64,000 nucleotides of DNA from Vibrio sp. VB16 (GTDB lineage Bacteria; Pseudomonadota; Gammaproteobacteria; Enterobacterales; Vibrionaceae). Every line of letters starts with the position of its first letter. Position 1 is the first letter of the stretch. Positions 1-8,280 of the stretch are shown here, in pieces. The notes beneath the pieces were generated by a model. It did no database searches, had not been told where the DNA came from, and saw nothing but the letters and a program-made list of their open reading frames with translations. The translations under genes and the position numbers were made by a program. The DNA is taken from the NCBI RefSeq assembly GCF_015594925.2, contig NZ_CP087590.1, positions 992,001-1,056,000 on the forward strand, given 5' to 3'.

Positions 1-949
1 TCCATAATGCTCTCATGCTCGGAATGTAGGTCACCATTTCAGATGCTGCTTCCGTTCCTGACGCGTCCATAAACTGCATTTCGAGACCGTCGATTTCCAA
101 TGTTTCGATATCTTCTTTGTGATTCAGTTCGTGATCAGGCAGTACATACGTGATTTTTCCCTTTGAAAGCCCTTTTGCTAGAGCCGCATCGACAATGCCA
201 TGCTCATGACGGTTGAGTGTCGCGCCATATTGATAAGCTGTGCGGCGTGACATTGCATTGCCCGCTAGCACGTTTTCATCCACGATTTCTTTGGTGATGT
301 TTTTAGAACCATATACTTTGACATCAGGGTAAGCATCTTTAATGGCACGAGAACCACCAAAGTGATCGGCGTGAGAATGAGAATAAATCATCGCTACGAC
401 AGGTAGGTCACCACCTTCAGGCACGTTTTCTTTGAAGAATTTTAGTGATTTTTCTGCTGCTTCTTGAGTAAGTAAAACATCATAAGCAATCCACCCACTA
501 TCACTGCGAATAAATGAAATAGACGCTAAATCAGCTCCGCGAACTTGATATATTTTATTCGGAACAACTTCGTACAGACCTTCGGCTGCTTGGTTTAATA
601 CCGCTTGGCGCCATAGAGATGGGTTGACTGAATTCGGTGCTTTTTCGGCATTTTCTACGTTTGCCTCAATAAAATCGAAGCTATTTCGAATGATGTCGCC
701 CGTTTCTTGATCAAATGTTGCGATTAAACCTCGGCTATTGTTTTCAAATGCTCTGGTATCTGCAAAATTTAGTGTCTTCGCGAATTCATTATTAGCTTTG
801 ATGGTCATGTCTGTTGCACTTTTGCCGCCTTGATCGCCAATTTCGCTGAAATGCTCGTGGTTATGATCTGCTGCTAAAGAAGGGAACGCGAGCGTTATCG
901 CTAGGAATAGAGTTGCTTTTGGAAAATTAGGAATTGTAGTCATGGTCAT
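1..949 (-). CDS. Alkyl sulfatase, metallo-beta-lactamase fold (3' part missing)
   Basis: Partial gene running off the left edge; about 316 N-terminal residues are present of a family that is usually 640-660 residues. It begins with a probable Sec signal peptide ending near SLAA, so a periplasmic enzyme is expected. The metal-binding motif HSHADH at about residues 189-194 is the HxHxDH signature of the fold, and later segments (NAMSRRTAYQYG, then VTYIPSMRALW at the edge) match SdsA1/YjcS-type alkyl sulfatases, which release sulfate from alkyl sulfates such as dodecyl sulfate. Two in-frame ATGs exist, at 949 and 943; the GAG-rich stretch just upstream favours 943 slightly. A LysR gene is divergent and may control it (inference). 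Confidence 0.9.
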   Translation of the reverse strand, partial: MTMTTIPNFPKATLFLAITLAFPSLAADHNHEHFSEIGDQGGKSATDMTIKANNEFAKTLNFADTRAFENNSRGLIATFDQETGDIIRNSFDFIEANVENAEKAPNSVNPSLWRQAVLNQAAEGLYEVVPNKIYQVRGADLASISFIRSDSGWIAYDVLLTQEAAEKSLKFFKENVPEGGDLPVVAMIYSHSHADHFGGSRAIKDAYPDVKVYGSKNITKEIVDENVLAGNAMSRRTAYQYGATLNRHEHGIVDAALAKGLSKGKITYVLPDHELNHKEDIETLEIDGLEMQFMDASGTEAASEMVTYIPSMRALW

Positions 950-1036
950 CTCGCTCATTAGGAGTTCTGTTTCGATAAGATGAGTATAGAGAAATGACAC
1001 ATAACAAAAAATAAAGTAAAGTTTATTTAACACATA

Positions 1037-1960
1037 ATGAATGGCTATGTATTAATGAGTGAGCAACAAAGAGATTTAGATTTCAACCTATTGAAGACGT
1101 TTCTTGAGGTTTACCGATTACAATCAATTACGTTGGCGGCGGAATCATTGAAAATGACTCAACCAGGGGTGAGTGGAGCGCTCAAGCGGCTCCAAATTCA
1201 ATTAGGTGCGGATTTGTTTATTCGCAAGGGACGCGGTATTGAGCCAACTAACCTTGCAATACAGTTGGCCAGCCGAGTTGAACCTGCAATGTTGGGGATT
1301 GTTGAGGCCGTAAGTTCAATTCGTGAGTTTGATATTTCTCAGTGCTACACCTTTCACATCTTGGTCAATGAGATCGCGTTGGCAAAGCTACAACCTCTTG
1401 TCGAGCAAGATACGTCATTAGAAAATATATCAATAGAGTTTTCGATGGTGCCGAATGACGAAGAGTCTTTAATGCACAGCCTAAGTATGCAAAAAGCCGA
1501 TCTTGCGGTTGATGTTAATTACCCTAACTTGAGCAGTTACAAAACTCTGCAAGTGCAAGCGGATGAATTGGTCTTAATTGCTCGCAATGGCCATCCTCGT
1601 ATACAAGGGGTGATCACACAAGAACAATACTACGAGGAAAAGCACATTACCTTCCGTATGCGCCGCTCGAATCGCTATACAGCAGACTACTTTACCAAGC
1701 TCCCGATTCAAGATCGGAAAATCAGTGCAGAGTGCGACTCGCTACTGACCATGTGTGCGTTAGTGTCTGGTTCTGATTGTATTGGTAGTACTTCCCGTGA
1801 GCTAGCTATTCGGTATGCAGATAAATTTGGCCTACAAGTTCTGCATCAACCTTTCGAAACCTTGGAAATGCATCAGTATATGACATGGCACACTAGGACT
1901 GATACGAATAACGCACATCAATGGTTAAGGCAAAAAGTAAGCGAATATATGGCAAGTTAA
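1037..1960 (+). CDS. LysR-family transcriptional regulator
   Basis: The 307-residue length is typical of LysR proteins. An N-terminal winged helix-turn-helix is seen at about residues 14-75 (LLKTFLEVYRLQSITLAAES followed by the TQPGVSGALKRLQ recognition helix region), then a periplasmic-binding-like effector domain. A second in-frame ATG (MSEQQRD) lies at 1055 and could be the true start. The gene is divergent from the alkyl sulfatase gene with 87 bp between them, the usual arrangement of a LysR activator and its target, so regulation of that gene is a reasonable inference but not proven. The ligand is unknown. Confidence 0.9.
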   Translation: MNGYVLMSEQQRDLDFNLLKTFLEVYRLQSITLAAESLKMTQPGVSGALKRLQIQLGADLFIRKGRGIEPTNLAIQLASRVEPAMLGIVEAVSSIREFDISQCYTFHILVNEIALAKLQPLVEQDTSLENISIEFSMVPNDEESLMHSLSMQKADLAVDVNYPNLSSYKTLQVQADELVLIARNGHPRIQGVITQEQYYEEKHITFRMRRSNRYTADYFTKLPIQDRKISAECDSLLTMCALVSGSDCIGSTSRELAIRYADKFGLQVLHQPFETLEMHQYMTWHTRTDTNNAHQWLRQKVSEYMAS

Positions 1961-2021
1961 GTGCCTCAATAAAAAAGAGGGGTCAAAAAGATAACTTTGA
2001 ACTGGAATAACCAAGGAAGAA

Positions 2022-2092
2022 CAACTAAGGACATTGCGATACCGAGCCAGAAGTGACCATCTCATATTTCGAAATGTATGCCCTCGTTAGGC
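2022..2092. repeat. Dispersed hairpin repeat, interrupted copy
   Basis: The left arm remnant AACTAAGGACA is followed, after 34-35 inserted bases, by the loop and the nearly intact right arm (AAATGTATGCCCTCGTTAG). Compared with intact copies such as that at 4089-4131, the repeat has been split and part of its left arm lost. Confidence 0.7.
2031..2065. mobile_element. Relic (solo right end) of the IS1111-group element
   Basis: Bases 2031-2065 align without gaps to 13409-13443, the right terminal segment of the full IS: 32 of 35 positions are identical by eye. It includes the subterminal inverted repeat region (AGTGACCAT here, GGTGACCAT in the full element). No transposase or opposite end is nearby, so this looks like a scar left after loss of an insertion, or a decayed element. 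Confidence 0.65.
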
Positions 2093-2267
2093 TTTTTTAG
2101 TCGATTTATTCTTCGTTCTGGCTTCGTATGCGTTAACATCCTCTTTCTTTGGTCAACGTCATTTGCCTCATTTTTGATGGATTCCTGCTGTCGTGGTCGC
2201 TTGGTTTCCTGAAGACCCAATAATGGATCGGCGACGATGACGCGTAGGGTTAATAAAGGTAGCGGTT

Positions 2268-3491
2268 ATGTGGTCTATTTCATCTGTAAAAGTAAATTCG
2301 AAACTCACAACATGTTATTACGTCTGTGATGGTCTGCCATTGGGTGAGGCAAGGGGAGAAAAAGGGGGTAGTTTTCGCCTGATGATCAATGGTCTGGGTT
2401 TTGTCGACATTAATGATATAGGGCATCAACCTGACGGGGAACACTACTGGGCTCTCGATTTGAATGGACAGCGTTATTGGTACGATGATCAAGGGAATAT
2501 TGAATTTGTGATTGAAAGTGATGGTTCATTTCTGGCAACTGGTCACGGAAATAACACCTCAGGACAACTACAAGCGCTGCCTGTTGTGACTCCCGAAGTT
2601 GTGGCATTATTTAAGGAAATGATGGACAAGAAAATAGTGCCTTATCAGAACCCTCCATCCGGCACGACTAGATCAATTGAAGAATTAAAGGTGCTAGGTA
2701 AACAAAATTATCCGGGAGATCCAAATGGCTTTGATTTTGCTATGTGCTTATATGACTGGACCAGCCCAGATTTTATTCGGACAGATGCGTTTAACCAATT
2801 GGCGTATAGCGCAATAAAAGGTCTCCCTTTAGATATCGGTTCATTGGCAGAAACGATTTGGGCGTGTGATTATCCTAGTTGCACAGCAAAAGATGCTGAT
2901 TTCATGAATATGTTTTTGATGAAACCCGCTAAATCAAAAGAAGACGTTCTTAAACAACTTGAATCTGTCGCCACACAAGTTCAAAAATATGCCGTTGCCG
3001 AGACCACACTTCATATTAATGCACTCCTTAAATTGCCCAAAGTGTCATCAAAAGACTACCCACTTTTGTATCGAGGAGGTATGGCCATATCGGGTAATAC
3101 CTTAAAAGATTTTTCCCCTTCGCTGCGTGAATATCCGGGTAACGCAGGACCGATTACAGAGTCACTTACTTATCCATTTGAAGATGCTTTAGATAATATG
3201 TTGAAGCCGGGCTCTATTATTACACTCAAAACACCATGGAGTTTTTCAAATGACTTAAATGGAGCGAAAGTTTGGCAAAGAGGGGTGCTGATTACTTGCA
3301 AGCCTCCAGAAGGGTCCGATGAGTGGCCAGGTGGCGCAGATATCACCGATTTTTCATTGAACCCTGATACATTTGAAGTGAATTTTCCGCCGAATACACG
3401 GTTTAAAATCGAGTCCTATGAGTGGATCTCTATAGGGGGTAAACCCGTTTGTCATTTCACTATGATGATGCTCGGTTATTATGGAGAGTAG
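2268..3491 (+). CDS. Candidate ADP-ribosyltransferase toxin or effector
   Basis: A 407-residue protein not recognised as a whole. Its C-terminal third has the arrangement of arginine-type ADP-ribosyltransferases: an Arg in LLYRGG (R269), a Ser-x-Ser strand (TPWSFSND, S325/S327) and a glutamate (E370) directly before VNFPPNTRFKI, which resembles the VLFPPGTxF strand that follows the catalytic ExE motif. The first Glu of ExE is Thr here (T-F-E). The N-terminal 110 residues look beta-rich (GLGFVDIND, YWALDLNGQRYWYDD), and residues 110-265 are mostly helical. No signal peptide or transmembrane segment is seen. There is no obvious immunity gene; the next gene is DUF3010. Function is inferred from motifs only. 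Confidence 0.55.
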   Translation: MWSISSVKVNSKLTTCYYVCDGLPLGEARGEKGGSFRLMINGLGFVDINDIGHQPDGEHYWALDLNGQRYWYDDQGNIEFVIESDGSFLATGHGNNTSGQLQALPVVTPEVVALFKEMMDKKIVPYQNPPSGTTRSIEELKVLGKQNYPGDPNGFDFAMCLYDWTSPDFIRTDAFNQLAYSAIKGLPLDIGSLAETIWACDYPSCTAKDADFMNMFLMKPAKSKEDVLKQLESVATQVQKYAVAETTLHINALLKLPKVSSKDYPLLYRGGMAISGNTLKDFSPSLREYPGNAGPITESLTYPFEDALDNMLKPGSIITLKTPWSFSNDLNGAKVWQRGVLITCKPPEGSDEWPGGADITDFSLNPDTFEVNFPPNTRFKIESYEWISIGGKPVCHFTMMMLGYYGE

Positions 3492-3613
3492 CGTTTTTAG
3501 GTGGGCGCGCTCGTCATTTACGTACCACCATAATTGACAGAATCAAACCTCGCACTGGTGCATCGTGACAACGCACCGTATAATCGCAGGTTCATCAAAG
3601 ACAAGGTAATGAA

Positions 3614-4045
3614 ATGAATATTTGTGGTGTTGAAATTAGTGGAAATGACGCGATTGTAAGCCTGCTATCACTGTCCGATGGGGTGTTTACGATTCCCGAT
3701 TGCCGAGTGGCTAAGGTATCCATAGGCGATGCAAACGACACTCAAAAAATGAAAGACTTTCAGTTTTCGTTCGCTAAATTGATGCAAGATTACAAGATTG
3801 ATCGTGTGGTGATCCGCCAACGCCAAGCAAAAGGTAAGTTTGCTGGTGGTGCGGTCGGTTTTAAGTTGGAAGCGGCCATCCAATTGATCGAAGGTCTTTC
3901 GGTCGATGTCGTTGCGGCTAGCGAAATTAAAGAGCGTTTGAAACGAAACCCACTTGCGGTACCGTTTAAAGAGACAGGTCTAAAGCAATATCAAGAGCCC
4001 GCGTTTCTTGTTGCCTATGCATGCATAATGAATTCAAACGAGTGA
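3614..4045 (+). CDS. DUF3010 family protein
   Basis: A 143-residue protein matching the DUF3010 family of vibrios and relatives (MNICGVEISGNDAIVSLLSL at the start, then KGKFAGGAVGFKLEAAIQLI and LKRNPLAVPF). The alternating N-terminal strands with an early acidic residue (GVEISGND) resemble an RNase H/RuvC-like fold, but this is only an impression. No signal peptide, so probably cytoplasmic. It stands alone, followed at 4089 by a hairpin repeat that may end its transcript. The biological role is unknown. Confidence 0.85.
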   Translation: MNICGVEISGNDAIVSLLSLSDGVFTIPDCRVAKVSIGDANDTQKMKDFQFSFAKLMQDYKIDRVVIRQRQAKGKFAGGAVGFKLEAAIQLIEGLSVDVVAASEIKERLKRNPLAVPFKETGLKQYQEPAFLVAYACIMNSNE

Positions 4046-4088
4046 TCGTTGCTGCTGCCTTAGGCTAAGAAAAACTAACGAGAAAACT

Positions 4089-4131
4089 AACGAGGACACA
4101 CACCTCTAATTTCAAGGCGTATGTCCTCGTT
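4089..4131. repeat. Dispersed hairpin repeat (near-complete copy)
   Basis: Left arm AACGAGGACACACACCT, loop about 10 bases, right arm AGGCGTATGTCCTCGTT; the arms pair over about 17 positions with two mismatches. The left arm is preceded by an extra partial copy of its first bases (AAACTAACGAG, 4075-4084). It lies between DUF3010 (+) and a minus-strand gene, so it could act as a bidirectional terminator or RNA stabiliser. Confidence 0.8.
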
Positions 4132-4161
4132 AATGTTATAAAAGTAACCCGAAATTCTTAG

Positions 4162-4545
4162 CTAACTCAGTCTACGATACGAAAACAATGTGAGGCTAGC
4201 CCATACCGTCGCTCGAAAAATAAGAGCAATAACGGTGCGAAGTTCATATTCTTCGCCATTCATAATGTGCAATCCCAATAGCCCCAAAATTAAAACAGTT
4301 AGCATGGCGATACTAGCTGACATCCATACCGCCCAACGTTGACGAAACCCTATCCCTAAGCCCGCTATAACATAAGCAAATCCTGCCAAAAAGTTAAACC
4401 AAACAACAAACGGAACATAGTGACCAGCTGCTTGAGCCTTCTCTTCAATAAATAAGACGGAACCACCAGAGATGACAGTAAGAACACCAAACGCAGTGGC
4501 AACAATCGCAACGACAAAAATTCCTATCGTATGTTCAGATTTCAT
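4162..4545 (-). CDS. Small four-helix integral membrane protein
   Basis: A 127-residue protein with four predicted membrane helices (near residues 5-27, 45-66, 73-92 and 105-124) and no recognised domain signature. The start at 4545 (MKSEHTIGIF) is chosen because it has a strong ribosome-binding site, GAGGAAG, 7 bases upstream. A longer reading frame to 4767 exists, but it runs through the hairpin repeat at 4714-4754 and lacks a ribosome-binding site. Function unknown; it is probably in the inner membrane. Confidence 0.75.
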   Translation of the reverse strand: MKSEHTIGIFVVAIVATAFGVLTVISGGSVLFIEEKAQAAGHYVPFVVWFNFLAGFAYVIAGLGIGFRQRWAVWMSASIAMLTVLILGLLGLHIMNGEEYELRTVIALIFRATVWASLTLFSYRRLS

Positions 4546-4713
4546 AATGGCTTCCTCTGTGGGTTTATAATCAAGTGAATACTTCACGACTATATAATTA
4601 CCGAGCCTAGATGGTTTGGTAGAGCTTATACTTCTTAAGTATAAAGCACAGACTGAAACGATGTTGTGTGCTGGATAAGGGTTTATCCGAATGTAAACGT
4701 TGACCGAACTCAT

Positions 4714-4754
4714 GATGACATACACCTCAGGTTTCAATGCGTATGTTCTCGTTA
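4714..4754. repeat. Dispersed hairpin repeat
   Basis: ATGACATACACCTCA, short loop, then TGCGTATGTTCTCGTTA. Same family as 4089-4131, with a degenerate outer left arm. It lies just upstream of DUF3316 cassette 1, as similar hairpins do for cassettes 2 and 3. Confidence 0.7.
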
Positions 4755-4832
4755 ACTTCCGCCGCAAAACTCATCGCCTTTAAAACTTTCATTCTATTGG
4801 TGCTAAATCGTCCATGATGAATGGTGAATATG

Positions 4833-4848
4833 CGTGATGTACGTCACA
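4833..4848. promoter_or_regulatory. CRP-like operator of DUF3316 cassette 1
   Basis: CGTGATGTACGTCACA is a near-perfect match to the CRP half-site pair TGTGA-N6-TCACA. The same site recurs at the same place ahead of all four DUF3316 copies. Confidence 0.7.
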
Positions 4849-4867
4849 TATAAATAATGAATAATAG

Positions 4868-4916
4868 CGTCATCGAGTGAGAGGGGCAGTTACCCCAACA
4901 AGTAGTCACTCATTTT
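4868..4916 (+). promoter_or_regulatory. Conserved structured 5' leader, DUF3316 cassette 1
   Basis: A nested stem-loop: outer pair GAGTGA (4875-4880) with TCACTC (4906-4911), inner pair GGGG (4883-4886) with CCCC (4893-4896), followed by ATTTTT. It is kept in all four cassettes, and the substitutions between copies fall in loop or bulge positions. Confidence 0.55.
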
Positions 4917-4942
4917 TAATAGACACTTTAAGGGTAAATAAG

Positions 4943-5287
4943 ATGAAAAAATTAACAGTTCTAGCCGCAACTCTCCTTGTTAGCGCAACCGCCTTTGCCG
5001 GCACTCAAACGGTTTATAGCGAAGCAAACCTGTCAACAGCCGGTTTCGCTTCAAAAGCTGCCGCGTATGAAGCAGGTTTTGATTACGTTGATGCATTGGA
5101 AACGGCTAACCATTCTGAATTACGTTTCAAATTAGCTCCCATCGGAGAAAATACAGTCTCTAACCTTACGCTGGATGGCACCGCTGTGACAATTGAAGAG
5201 TTCTCTGAAGCTCGCGGTGAAATCTCTTACCGCGCTATCGTCAATGTTGATTATCATTTCGACGCCCGCGATAGCAACAACGACTAA
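4943..5287 (+). CDS. DUF3316 secreted protein, copy 1
   Basis: A 114-residue protein of the vibrio DUF3316 family with a clear signal peptide (MKKLTVLAATLLVSATAFAG), so periplasmic or exported. The mature part is about 95 residues (TQTVYSEANLSTAGFASKAA; EARGEISYRAIVNVDYHFDA) and ends in an acidic, Asn-rich tail. The start is set at the ATG before the signal peptide, with AAGGGT upstream; an in-frame GTG at 4877 lies inside the leader stem-loop and is rejected. Three close paralogues lie at 15084, 37250 and 54838, each with the same operator, leader and terminator. Function unknown. Confidence 0.9.
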   Translation: MKKLTVLAATLLVSATAFAGTQTVYSEANLSTAGFASKAAAYEAGFDYVDALETANHSELRFKLAPIGENTVSNLTLDGTAVTIEEFSEARGEISYRAIVNVDYHFDARDSNND

Positions 5288-5310
5288 TATTCCGTTGTTT
5301 TATAATTTGA

Positions 5311-5343
5311 AAAGCCAACAGATCTCGGTCTGTTGGCTTTTTG
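5311..5343 (+). terminator. Rho-independent terminator of DUF3316 copy 1
   Basis: AAAGCCAACAGA, six-base loop, TCTGTTGGCTTT then T residues: a 12-bp stem with a T tract. Equivalent hairpins follow the other three copies. Confidence 0.9.
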
Positions 5344-5376
5344 TCATTACGTATTTTGATTGACTCTTATGTGTTA

Positions 5377-6156
5377 TCAGAAACGATATGCGGCCGTTGC
5401 ACCAACTACCCACTGATTGGCACTGTCTACAATTGGCGAGTCGGATATTTTGTCACCAAGATGAGTGTAAGCCGTTGTTTGCGTTAGTTCCCATCTATCA
5501 CTGATTGGCATAATTAGTTTGTAACCAAGGTTGTAAGAGATATCCGCGCTACCTTTGTAGGCCTTCCGTGTTTGAGTCGCTTCTTTATTTTTTACACCGA
5601 AGTAGTAATCCACGTAATCTTCACTCTGGTATGTCAAACCTGCAAATGGAACCAGATCTATGCGTCCAACACTCATTGGAAGGAAATATGTCACACCTGC
5701 CAAGTAGCCATCGTACGTGTCTGTCACGTCTTGTTGGAAGTACGTAGAAATTGTACCTTGAGATAGCGCAAAGTCAGCATTGATACCTAGGTCCAAACTG
5801 GCTTTACGTTTGTCCATTCCTTTCAAAAAACTTGATGTATCTTGGTCGTATGCCAGACCAGATGTGCCTATGTAGCCACTCATGTTGAACATATCACCAG
5901 AGTTACCAAGGAAACGGTAGTTAATGCTTTGCAGTGTCGCATTGAAGTCTTCACCCTGATAACCAAAATTGCCCAGTAGGGTAGCGTTGTGTTTTTGATC
6001 CTTAAACAAATCACTTGCACCCGCGGCACCTAATTCAGCAATCCAGCTGTTCTCTTTGGTATAGATGTTACCGTTTCGAATGTATGTATCACCTGCCGCA
6101 TGTACTGCGGTAGCGGCAACAAGAGTAGAGATAAGAATGGTCAGTTGTTTCATCAT
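5377..6156 (-). CDS. MipA/OmpV family outer-membrane protein
   Basis: A 259-residue protein with a signal peptide ending near AVHAAG and a C-terminal aromatic residue (AAYRF) as in beta-barrel outer-membrane proteins. The alternating strands and length fit the MipA/OmpV family (MltA-interacting protein, OmpV of Vibrio cholerae). It lies 79 bp downstream of a histidine kinase and response regulator on the same strand, so it may be the target or the output of that system, as in other MipA loci near two-component genes (inference). The convergent DUF3316 terminator separates it from the next gene. Confidence 0.85.
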   Translation of the reverse strand: MMKQLTILISTLVAATAVHAAGDTYIRNGNIYTKENSWIAELGAAGASDLFKDQKHNATLLGNFGYQGEDFNATLQSINYRFLGNSGDMFNMSGYIGTSGLAYDQDTSSFLKGMDKRKASLDLGINADFALSQGTISTYFQQDVTDTYDGYLAGVTYFLPMSVGRIDLVPFAGLTYQSEDYVDYYFGVKNKEATQTRKAYKGSADISYNLGYKLIMPISDRWELTQTTAYTHLGDKISDSPIVDSANQWVVGATAAYRF

Positions 6157-6235
6157 ATTGTCCTTGTGTTAACTTGTTATGAACACTGTACAGAATAAGT
6201 TAACCTGACAATATATTGACCTTGTCTATTATCTG

Positions 6236-7543
6236 TCACTGTTTGTCAGACTCATCTGACAAACGATGGAGCCGCAGAGTAAATTTCGCACCACCTAATA
6301 TACTGGCTCCTACTTCCACCTGACCACCATGTCGTTCAATAATAAGTTTAACAATTGCCAAACCTAAACCGAATCCTGTGTTGGCTTTGTTTCTGGATGG
6401 GTCAACACTATAAAAAGGGTCGAAAATGAAGCTCCAGTGATCGCTCGGAATCCCTGGACCGTCGTCTTCGACAATAAACACGACTTCTTCATTTTCCATT
6501 GTTGCGGACAGCCGAATGTTCTGCTCTGCATACCGCAGAGCATTAGAGAGCAAATTATTGATGGCACGTTTGAGTAAGGCACCATCGGCTCCGACAAAAA
6601 GATCTTCAGCAGTGCAAAGGTCTAGTATCACTGTGTTGTTTTTCGGTAATTTGCTTACTATACCTTTGAGATAAGGGTTACATTCAAGTCTTTCTATGTT
6701 CAATACAGAATCTGGACGCTCAACTTTGGCGAAGTAAAGCAGGTCATCGACCATCTGTTCCATCTCTTCGGTATCTTCGATAATACTGGCGATTTTCCCG
6801 TGCTGTTGCTGAGTTAAGTTCTCGTCTTGTAGCATCTCAGCTTGCCATTGAATCCTGAAAATCGGCGTTCTTAAATCATGCGCAACCGAATTAGTCAGTG
6901 AGCGGTTGCTCGTAATTAAGTAAGAGATTTTGTTCGCCATGTAGTTAAAACTCTCATTGAGCGAACCCATTCTAAGCCTACTGCTTGTCGGTGCTCTGCA
7001 GTTAAAATCACCTTGGGCAAATTTCATGGTGGCAAGTTCAAGTGCGTTTATTCTGCGACTGAGAAACCAGATCAAGCCGGATGTGTAGATAAAAAAACCG
7101 CCTAAGATAAAGCCTAGAAGAATAACATCATCAAATTCGATCGCTTTACGAAGGTACGATTCTGCATCGGGTTGAATTCGATAGATGGTGTCGACAGATG
7201 AGAGCATAAACCAGAAGTCCCGTTCATCATCGTAATAAGTAAACGGATACGCTCTGTCATTATTGAAGTGGCTTTTTACTTCATCAGGAACGCCTGAACG
7301 AGGGAATTCGGCGAGGGTTTTGGTGGTATTGTCGACAAAATCGTTTAGGGCAATGAGGGCTTGTTCTTGTCCCTGACTATCGGAAATTGTCATTAACAGA
7401 TCTCGAAATGCGGCGCCTTCCAGATCTTCCAATACGTACTCATTGTCGGTATTGAGTTGATTAACTATGGTGTCATACGTAATGAGACTCGCGTAGAAGA
7501 ACACCAATAAACCGAAAAATGCCTCTATATAGAACCGGCGCAT
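6236..7543 (-). CDS. Sensor histidine kinase (RstB-like)
   Basis: A 435-residue two-component sensor of the inner membrane. One membrane helix at about residues 5-25, a periplasmic sensor region to about 140, a second helix at about 141-162 and a HAMP segment follow. The phosphoacceptor H-box is SVAHDLRTP with His222; the N-box is NNLLSNALRY (about 329-338); the G-boxes are DGPGIP (361-366) and GFGLGLA (390-396), so the kinase core looks intact. It starts 23 bp after the response-regulator gene on the same strand, indicating an operon. The signal is unknown; the MipA/OmpV neighbour suggests an envelope cue. Confidence 0.92.
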   Translation of the reverse strand: MRRFYIEAFFGLLVFFYASLITYDTIVNQLNTDNEYVLEDLEGAAFRDLLMTISDSQGQEQALIALNDFVDNTTKTLAEFPRSGVPDEVKSHFNNDRAYPFTYYDDERDFWFMLSSVDTIYRIQPDAESYLRKAIEFDDVILLGFILGGFFIYTSGLIWFLSRRINALELATMKFAQGDFNCRAPTSSRLRMGSLNESFNYMANKISYLITSNRSLTNSVAHDLRTPIFRIQWQAEMLQDENLTQQQHGKIASIIEDTEEMEQMVDDLLYFAKVERPDSVLNIERLECNPYLKGIVSKLPKNNTVILDLCTAEDLFVGADGALLKRAINNLLSNALRYAEQNIRLSATMENEEVVFIVEDDGPGIPSDHWSFIFDPFYSVDPSRNKANTGFGLGLAIVKLIIERHGGQVEVGASILGGAKFTLRLHRLSDESDKQ

Positions 7544-7566
7544 ACATCATTATCCTCAAGTTTTCT

Positions 7567-8280
7567 TTAACTATCTGGTACGAACAAATAGCCTTTGCCT
7601 CTCACTGTGATAATGCGCTTTGGTGTAGAAGAGTTATCACCAAGTTTCTTTCGCAGGCTAACTATTTTGTTGTCTATAGTGCGGTCTAGACCATCGTATT
7701 CAATACCTCTTAATGCCTGTGTTAGCACTTCTCGTGACAATACTTCATCAGGAGAACTTGCGAGTATCCATAATAGGTCGAATTCACTGTCAGGCATGAC
7801 GATCTGAATGCCATCAAGTGAGCAAATCTTACGTGCCTGATTCAGGCTTAGTTGACCATAGGTTAAAGTATTGGTTGACTTCGACGTCACTTTGGCTGTT
7901 TGTCCAACTGTCGGGTTACGCCTGAGCAACATACGAATACGTGCTAACAAGACTCTCGGTTTAATCGGTTTATTTACAAAGTCGTCGGCGCCAATCTCGA
8001 GAGCGGCTACATGGTCAAAATCGTCATCACTTGCCGTCAACATTAAAACTTTACCTGAATACTTAGCTCGGATCTGTCTACAAATTGTCAGACCGTCCAT
8101 ACCTGGCAACATAAGATCAAGCAAAAGGATATCGGGTTGATGTTCGACAATGGCATCAATTGCGTTTGTACCATCTTCAAATGCGGTCACTTCGAAATCT
8201 TGTTTAACGAAATACTCTTCAAGCATTGAGCGAAGCTTTACGTCATCTTCGATTATAAATAAGGAATGAAAAGGGGTCAT
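7567..8280 (-). CDS. OmpR-family response regulator
   Basis: A 237-residue protein. The receiver domain occupies about residues 5-120 with the acidic pocket EDD (11-13), phosphoacceptor Asp55 (LLLDLMLPG), Thr82 and Lys104 (NKPIKP). The C-terminal winged-helix DNA-binding domain spans about 140-235 (EVLSREVLTQALRG; RTIDNKIVSLRKKLGD; TVRGKGYLF). It is first in an apparent operon with the histidine kinase at 6236-7543. It may control the MipA/OmpV gene downstream and its own transcription, by analogy with other OmpR/EnvZ-type pairs. Confidence 0.94.
   Translation of the reverse strand: MTPFHSLFIIEDDVKLRSMLEEYFVKQDFEVTAFEDGTNAIDAIVEHQPDILLLDLMLPGMDGLTICRQIRAKYSGKVLMLTASDDDFDHVAALEIGADDFVNKPIKPRVLLARIRMLLRRNPTVGQTAKVTSKSTNTLTYGQLSLNQARKICSLDGIQIVMPDSEFDLLWILASSPDEVLSREVLTQALRGIEYDGLDRTIDNKIVSLRKKLGDNSSTPKRIITVRGKGYLFVPDS

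Larger units (their letters stand above)
1961..2267. other. 307-bp intergenic region holding a hairpin repeat with an IS-end relic
   Basis: No coding potential was seen. The middle contains a member of the dispersed hairpin repeat family, split by 35 bp that match the right end of the IS110-family element at 12-13.4 kb (listed separately). The rest, up to the start of the next gene at 2268, is unremarkable apart from a weak AAAGGTAG ribosome-binding candidate about 10 bases before the ATG. Confidence 0.6.

Noticed and set aside
4546..4767. N-terminal extension of the membrane protein gene ending at 4162
   Set aside because: It passes through the hairpin repeat at 4714-4754 and has no ribosome-binding site, whereas the ATG at 4545 has GAGGAAG.
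4877..4942. In-frame 22-codon extension before the DUF3316 signal peptides (also in copies 2-4)
   Set aside because: It starts with GTG inside the leader stem-loop and would bury a clear signal peptide; conservation is at the RNA level.
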